The translations under genes and the position numbers were made by a program. From assembly GCF_002261215.1 (NCBI RefSeq), contig NZ_NEVS01000001.1, positions 1,364,001 through 1,428,000 of the forward strand: 64,000 bases of DNA, read 5' to 3'. How positions within the stretch are numbered: the first letter of the stretch is position 1; each line of letters opens with the position of its first letter. This document shows, in pieces, positions 60,464 to 64,000 of this stretch. Below the pieces are notes generated by a model. It was given only the letters and a program-made list of their open reading frames with translations. It was not told the DNA's origin and did no database searches. This stretch comes from Bordetella genomosp. 11. GTDB taxonomy: Bacteria; Pseudomonadota; Gammaproteobacteria; Burkholderiales; Burkholderiaceae_B.

Positions 60464-60494
60464 CGCGGAGATTGCATTTGCAATGTCTTTCCGC
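60464..60494. promoter_or_regulatory. Nested palindrome upstream of alpA
   Basis: Inner ATTGCA-TT-TGCAAT (60471-60484) flanked by GCGGA (60465-60469) and TCCGC (60490-60494). It lies ~65 bp before alpA. Likely operator of an ICE regulator or a stem-loop in the alpA leader. Confidence 0.6.
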
Positions 60495-60557
60495 AGTCAA
60501 GTCTATTGAATAGAGGTCACGCCAACAAACGCCACTGAGCGTTCAGGAGTGACCGAC

Positions 60558-60770
60558 ATGTCGCAAACACCTGTACTGCCACCGAACGAGCGCCGCATCC
60601 TGCGCCTGGAAGAGGTCGAAGCGAAGTCAGGCTTCAAGCGCGCCCACCTCTACAACCTGATGCGCGCCGGCAAATTCCCCAAGGCGCTGCGCCTTGGCGT
60701 GCGCGCCGTCGGCTGGGACTCCATCGAGATCGATGAGTGGATCGCCGAGCGCGTCAACAACCGGGCCTGA
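60558..60770 (+). CDS. alpA: AlpA-family transcriptional regulator
   Basis: 70-residue winged-helix protein of the AlpA/excisionase type. RILRLEEVEAKSGFKRAHLY, then NLMRAGKFPKALRLGVRAVG, then WDSIEIDEWIAERV: the standard AlpA layout. ATG 60558 has SD AGGAG at 8 nt; a GTG at 60549 overlaps that SD. It is 42 nt upstream of parA and likely controls the early genes of the ICE, or its excision. Confidence 0.9.
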   Translation: MSQTPVLPPNERRILRLEEVEAKSGFKRAHLYNLMRAGKFPKALRLGVRAVGWDSIEIDEWIAERVNNRA

Positions 60771-60812
60771 CCCGTTCTCCCGCGGACTGTCCATCCTCAC
60801 ACGGAGAACGCC

Positions 60813-61688
60813 ATGCAGGTCGTATCCATCATTTCAACCAAAGGTGGCGTCGGCAAGACAACCACGGCCGCCAACCTGGGCGGGTTCGTCGCCGACGCGG
60901 GGCTGCGCGTGCTGCTGCTCGATCTCGACGTGCAGCCCACCCTGTCCTCGTACTACGAGTTGGCCCACCGCGCGCCTGGCGGCATCTATGAATTGCTGGC
61001 CTTCAACGAGCGCGACCTCGGCCAGCTCGTGTCCCGCACGATCATCACAGGCCTGGACCTGGTGCTCTCCAACGACCACCGGGGCGAGCTGAACACCTTG
61101 CTGCTGCACGCGCCGGACGGACGCCTGCGACTACGGCACCTGCTGCCGGCACTGACGTCCCTCTACGACCTGGTGCTGATCGACACCCAGGGCGCACGCT
61201 CGGTGACGCTGGAGATGGCGGTGCTCGCCTCCGATCTCGCCTTGTCGCCCGTGACCCCGGAAATCCTCGCCGCCCGAGAGCTGCGGCGCGGCACCATGCA
61301 GTTGCTGGAGGACATCGCGCCGTACCGCCACTTGGGCATCGAGCCGCCGCCGCTGCATCTGCTCATCAACCGAGTCCATCCGGTGTCGGCGAACGCCCGG
61401 CTGATCCAGCAGGCCCTGCGCGACCTGTTCCAAGACCACGCCGGCATCCGCGTGCTGGCCACCGACGTGCCAGCCATCGAAGCCTATCCACGAGCCGCGA
61501 CACGCGGCTTGCCGGTGCATCGGGTCGAATACCGCCTGCCACCGGGCAGAGTCGCCCCCGCCGCGCTCGACACCATGCGCGACCTCGCTGGCAAATTGTT
61601 CCCGCAGTGGCAGCACCGATTTGCCACGGTGTCCGGCCGTCCGCCACGCCTTCTCGATACCGGGAGGCCCCATGGCGAACGCACATGA
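60813..61688 (+). CDS. parA: ParA/Soj-family ATPase of the ICE
   Basis: 291-residue ParA. The deviant Walker A STKGGVGKTTTAANLGGFVA with both Lys at residue ~8, LLLDLDVQPTLSSYYE as Walker A' and LVLIDTQGARSVTLEMAV as Walker B are intact. In ICEclc, parA with the overlapping shi gene is known to arrest division of transfer-competent cells; this homologue sits in the same place. Its last 17 nt overlap the next start. Confidence 0.93.
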   Translation: MQVVSIISTKGGVGKTTTAANLGGFVADAGLRVLLLDLDVQPTLSSYYELAHRAPGGIYELLAFNERDLGQLVSRTIITGLDLVLSNDHRGELNTLLLHAPDGRLRLRHLLPALTSLYDLVLIDTQGARSVTLEMAVLASDLALSPVTPEILAARELRRGTMQLLEDIAPYRHLGIEPPPLHLLINRVHPVSANARLIQQALRDLFQDHAGIRVLATDVPAIEAYPRAATRGLPVHRVEYRLPPGRVAPAALDTMRDLAGKLFPQWQHRFATVSGRPPRLLDTGRPHGERT

Positions 61689-61920
61689 ACTGGCCCGAGG
61701 CAATAAGCGGCTGCGTGCGCTGATCGAGTTCGCCGTTGGCGAGGGCTGGCACGTCAAGCGCACGCCAGGCGGGCACCTGAAATTCACCAAGGCAGGCTGC
61801 GCCGCGATCTACACCAGTTCGACGGCCAGCGACCACCGGGCCGCCCTCAACGCCCGCGCGCAGATCCGCCGCGCCGAGCGCGAGGCCCGGTCCCCGGAGC
61901 AGGGAGGACGCCATGGCTGA
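61672..61920 (+). CDS. Small parA-overlapping protein (shi position), HicA-like
   Basis: 82-residue basic protein. It starts at ATG 61672 (SD GGGAGG) inside the parA 3' end and overlaps parB at its own end. This is the position of shi in ICEclc, which with parA causes division arrest in donor cells. The core RALIEFAVGEGWHVKR, then TPGGHLKFT, lines up with the HicA mRNA-interferase pattern (LI-x2-L-x4-GW-x2-R-x2-GSH-x2-F), including the catalytic His; AAIYTSSTASD fits its next strands. No HicB antitoxin is near. The shi assignment and RNase idea are inference. Confidence 0.72.
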   Translation: MANAHELARGNKRLRALIEFAVGEGWHVKRTPGGHLKFTKAGCAAIYTSSTASDHRAALNARAQIRRAEREARSPEQGGRHG

Positions 61921-63547
61921 AATGACCTCCCAGCAGATGGCCGGCAAGCTGCTCGCGGCCGGGTTCGAGCGCAGCGGCCCGTCCACCTCTGCCTTGAGCG
62001 ACCCGATCGCCGACACGCCCATGGTCGTGACCCTGGACCAGTTGCGCCCCTACGACCACGATCCCAGGAAGAAGCGCAACCCGGCCTACGAGGACATCAA
62101 GGCGTCCATCCGTGAGCGCGGCCTGGACGCGGCGCCGGCGATCACCCGGCGCCCGGGCGAGGACCACTACATCATCCGCAACGGCGGCAACACGCGCCTG
62201 GCGATCCTGCGCGAACTGTGGTCGGAGACCAAGGACGAGCGGTTCTTCCGCATATCGTGCCTGTTCCGGCCGTGGCCCAGCCGCGGCGAAGTGGTCATGC
62301 TGACCGGCCACCTGGCCGAAAACGAATTGCGCGGGGGGCTCACCTTCATCGAGCGCGCCCTCGGCGTCGAGAAGGCGCGCGAGTTCTACGAACAGGAAAG
62401 CGGCGCCGCCCTGAGCCAGTCCGAGCTGGCCCGTCGCCTCGCAGCCGATGGCTTCCCGGTCCAGCAGTCGCACATCAGCAGGATGAACGACGCGGTGCGC
62501 TACCTGCTGCCTGCGATCCCGACCGTGCTGTATGGCGGGCTCGGCCGCCACCAGGTCGAACGCCTGTCGGTCATGCGCAAGGCCTGCATGCTCGCGTGGG
62601 AGCGCTACGCCAAGGGCCGCACGCTGGTACAGGATTTCGACGACTTCTTTCTGGAGGCGCTGTCGCAGTTCGACACGCAGGCCGACGAGTTCGCCTCCCA
62701 GCGCGTGCAGGACGAGCTGATCGGCCAGATGTCCGAATTGCTCGGCATCGACTACGACGTGCTGGCACTAGACCTCACCGAATCCGAAAGCCGCCATCGC
62801 GCCCTGGTCAGCGATCCGACCCCGCCAACGGCACCGCCCGCGCTGCCTGAGGCTGGCACCGTGGCACGCCCGCCCGCCGCGCCGGCCCCATCGGCCCCGA
62901 CACCGGCGGCCACACCTGGGTCGCGCGAGCGCGAGGGCGGCTCAGGAACGGACGGCTTGCCCGCAGGAAGCCCCGTGGCGGCTCCTGGTGATCTGCTGCA
63001 GGGGCACATCGTTTCGCCTGCACCGACGACGGAGCGGCTGCAATCCATTCAGCGGATGGTCGCCGACGAGCTGGGGGATGCGCTGCCCGATTTCTCGGCC
63101 AACGTCTTGCAGTCCATTCCTGTCCAAGCGGGCGGCCTCTACCCGATTTCCGACGTCTGGCACATCGACGCAGGCCTGGACACGCCCGACCGCCTGCGCA
63201 TCCACATCGCGCAGTTCGCCCGCGAGATCGCGGGCGAGGCAGGCCTCGATCAGTGCATCGAGGAACGCGCGGACGGTGTTGGCTTCGCATGCCATGCCAG
63301 CGCGCAGCCCCCATCACCGCAGGGCCGCGCCGTGCTGGCATTGCTGGCGAGCCTGGCAGGCCAGAGCTTCACCGATGCCGATCTGGACGGCGGGCAGCTT
63401 GCCGCCGAGCTGCCGGCGCTGCTGCACGGCCAAGGCGATGCGACACGCCGCTTGAGCGACACCGCGCTGGTCAAGCTGTTCCGATTGCTGCGCCTGGCCC
63501 GGCGCCTGCTGGACCTGGAATCCGGTGCCGCAGGCCCTGGGGCATGA
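61913..63547 (+). CDS. parB: ParB-family protein of the ICE
   Basis: 544-residue ParB-like protein of the ICE type. VVTLDQLRPYDHDPRKKRNP, then IKASIRERGLDAAPAITRRP and YIIRNGGNTRLAILRELW (residues ~38-105) form the ParB N-terminal fold, with NGGNTR in place of the usual GERR box. ALSQSELARRLAADGFPVQQ, then SHISRMNDAVRYLLPAIPTV is the HTH near residue 170. A Pro/Ala linker (~residues 300-365) joins a C-terminal domain. Likely segregates or marks the excised circular ICE with ParA. Confidence 0.9.
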   Translation: MAEMTSQQMAGKLLAAGFERSGPSTSALSDPIADTPMVVTLDQLRPYDHDPRKKRNPAYEDIKASIRERGLDAAPAITRRPGEDHYIIRNGGNTRLAILRELWSETKDERFFRISCLFRPWPSRGEVVMLTGHLAENELRGGLTFIERALGVEKAREFYEQESGAALSQSELARRLAADGFPVQQSHISRMNDAVRYLLPAIPTVLYGGLGRHQVERLSVMRKACMLAWERYAKGRTLVQDFDDFFLEALSQFDTQADEFASQRVQDELIGQMSELLGIDYDVLALDLTESESRHRALVSDPTPPTAPPALPEAGTVARPPAAPAPSAPTPAATPGSREREGGSGTDGLPAGSPVAAPGDLLQGHIVSPAPTTERLQSIQRMVADELGDALPDFSANVLQSIPVQAGGLYPISDVWHIDAGLDTPDRLRIHIAQFAREIAGEAGLDQCIEERADGVGFACHASAQPPSPQGRAVLALLASLAGQSFTDADLDGGQLAAELPALLHGQGDATRRLSDTALVKLFRLLRLARRLLDLESGAAGPGA

Positions 63548-63562
63548 AGGAAGGAGACCCGC

Positions 63563-64000
63563 ATGTCCGCCCCGCACCCGCTCAATCAAGCCGTCATCGC
63601 CCAGGCGCTCTACGACCTGCGTAACGGCCAACTGCGCCGCTGCAAGGCGATGGGCTTCAGCGAGGCCGAGCTGGATGCGCTCAAGCATCCCGCCATGGTG
63701 AGCGTGCTGGCCAACGCCAATGTCTCGTGGTGTTCCGTGTCCGTGAACCGCGAGGTGCTCCGGCGTCTGCTCTCGCAGGCGCAGGACGTGGAGAAGGAAA
63801 TTGCGACCGTCGATCGCATGTTGCGCCTGGGCGCCAGCACGGAGATGGTCAGCCGCTTCTATGGCCTGACCCATCAGGAAGTCGCCCTGCGCCGTGAGGT
63901 GCTGGGCCTGCCCAAGCGCAAGGGGCGTCACCCTGTCCTGGACGAAAAGCAGGACGTTGAACTGTGGCGGCGCTGGAAGGCCATCACCAGCAGCAGGAAT
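63563..64000 (+). CDS. DUF2857-family ICE protein (3' end outside window)
   Basis: First 146 codons visible. LNQAVIAQALYDLRNGQLRR, then FSEAELDALKHPAMVSVLAN and SRFYGLTHQEVALRREVLGL are the DUF2857 pattern, a helical protein with an HTH-like middle, always found behind parB in these ICEs. SD AAGGAG. DUF2857 relatives (FlhC-like) include ICE transcription factors, so a regulator of transfer is likely. Confidence 0.85.
   Translation, partial: MSAPHPLNQAVIAQALYDLRNGQLRRCKAMGFSEAELDALKHPAMVSVLANANVSWCSVSVNREVLRRLLSQAQDVEKEIATVDRMLRLGASTEMVSRFYGLTHQEVALRREVLGLPKRKGRHPVLDEKQDVELWRRWKAITSSRN

Larger units (their letters stand above)
58360..64000. mobile_element. Integrative and conjugative element of the ICEclc/PFGI-1 family (integrase-distal end)
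   Basis: Starts at the tRNA-Gly attachment copy and contains, in the order known for this ICE family, an ICE-end protein, alpA, parA, a small parA-overlapping gene, parB and a DUF2857 gene. It runs off the window. Cargo seen so far: a DUF305 gene. The integrase, replication, type IV secretion and most cargo genes would lie to the right. Confidence 0.88.

Noticed and set aside
1..64000. CRISPR array, rRNA genes or insertion sequences
   Set aside because: No regularly spaced repeats, rRNA signature or intact transposase with terminal repeats were seen.

Overview
The window reads as chromosome from a GC-rich betaproteobacterium of the Alcaligenaceae, most like Bordetella or Achromobacter. Four intact Bug-type (tripartite tricarboxylate transport) periplasmic receptors without adjacent TctA/TctB genes, many LysR/IclR regulators, hydantoinase-type enzymes and catabolic operons all point that way. 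This is inference from gene content; no 16S or other marker gene is present. The left 58 kb is ordinary but catabolically rich chromosome. The right 5.6 kb is the outer end of an integrative and conjugative element (ICE) of the ICEclc/PFGI-1 family.

Layout. (1) 1-8626 (+): a tightly coupled catabolic operon with a UbiD-type decarboxylase (cut by the window edge), a UbiX-type flavin prenyltransferase, an enoyl-CoA hydratase, a GMC oxidoreductase, an MFS transporter, an FMN 2-hydroxyacid dehydrogenase and a ThDP-dependent enzyme. (2) 8643-13272 (-): Bug receptor, GlcG-like protein, an aldo/keto reductase homologue lacking most of its catalytic tetrad, and a large glycosidase-like protein, with a divergent IclR regulator. 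(3) 14314-20564: MAPEG protein, a second Bug receptor divergent from a LysR gene, then a HyuA/HyuB hydantoinase or oxoprolinase pair. (4) 20780-23278: two adjacent membrane proteins that share a permuted papain-like His...Asn-Cys-Ser/Thr signature. (5) 23486-29652 (-): IclR regulator, ACMSD-like amidohydrolase, LVIVD beta-propeller, MFS and alpha/beta hydrolase. (6) 29929-33240: AraC/GST pair, tRNA-Gly(GCC), DUF481 outer-membrane protein. (7) 33279-39174 (-): urea ABC transporter urtABCDE with a visible sigma-54 promoter and two NtrC-type sites. (8) 39658-42307: LysR gene and a hipBA toxin-antitoxin pair. (9) 42532-47335 (+): tetronate/threonate catabolic cluster ltnD-otnK-otnC-otnI-denD. (10) 47350-53907: two DHA2 exporters, a secreted GlcG-like protein, LysR, SDR, DUF4239 protein. 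(11) 53942-57797: Bug receptor, TIM-barrel amidohydrolase and PEP mutase/isocitrate-lyase-like enzyme, divergent from a LysR gene.

ICE end. At 58360-58377 lies an 18-bp sequence (reverse complement GTCTCGTTTCCCGCTCCA) that is the 3' end of a tRNA-Gly and, as I recall, the ICEclc attachment core. A tRNA-type terminator remains just to its left. To the right come a DUF305 gene, a conserved ICE-end protein, alpA, parA, a small gene overlapping parA, parB and a DUF2857 gene that runs off the window. The small gene sits where shi lies in ICEclc, and its protein looks like a HicA-type RNase. The integrase and the regenerated tRNA-Gly should lie beyond the right edge.

Coordinates and starts were worked out by eye from reading frames, Shine-Dalgarno spacing and overlaps. 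Family names rest on recognised motifs, not database searches.
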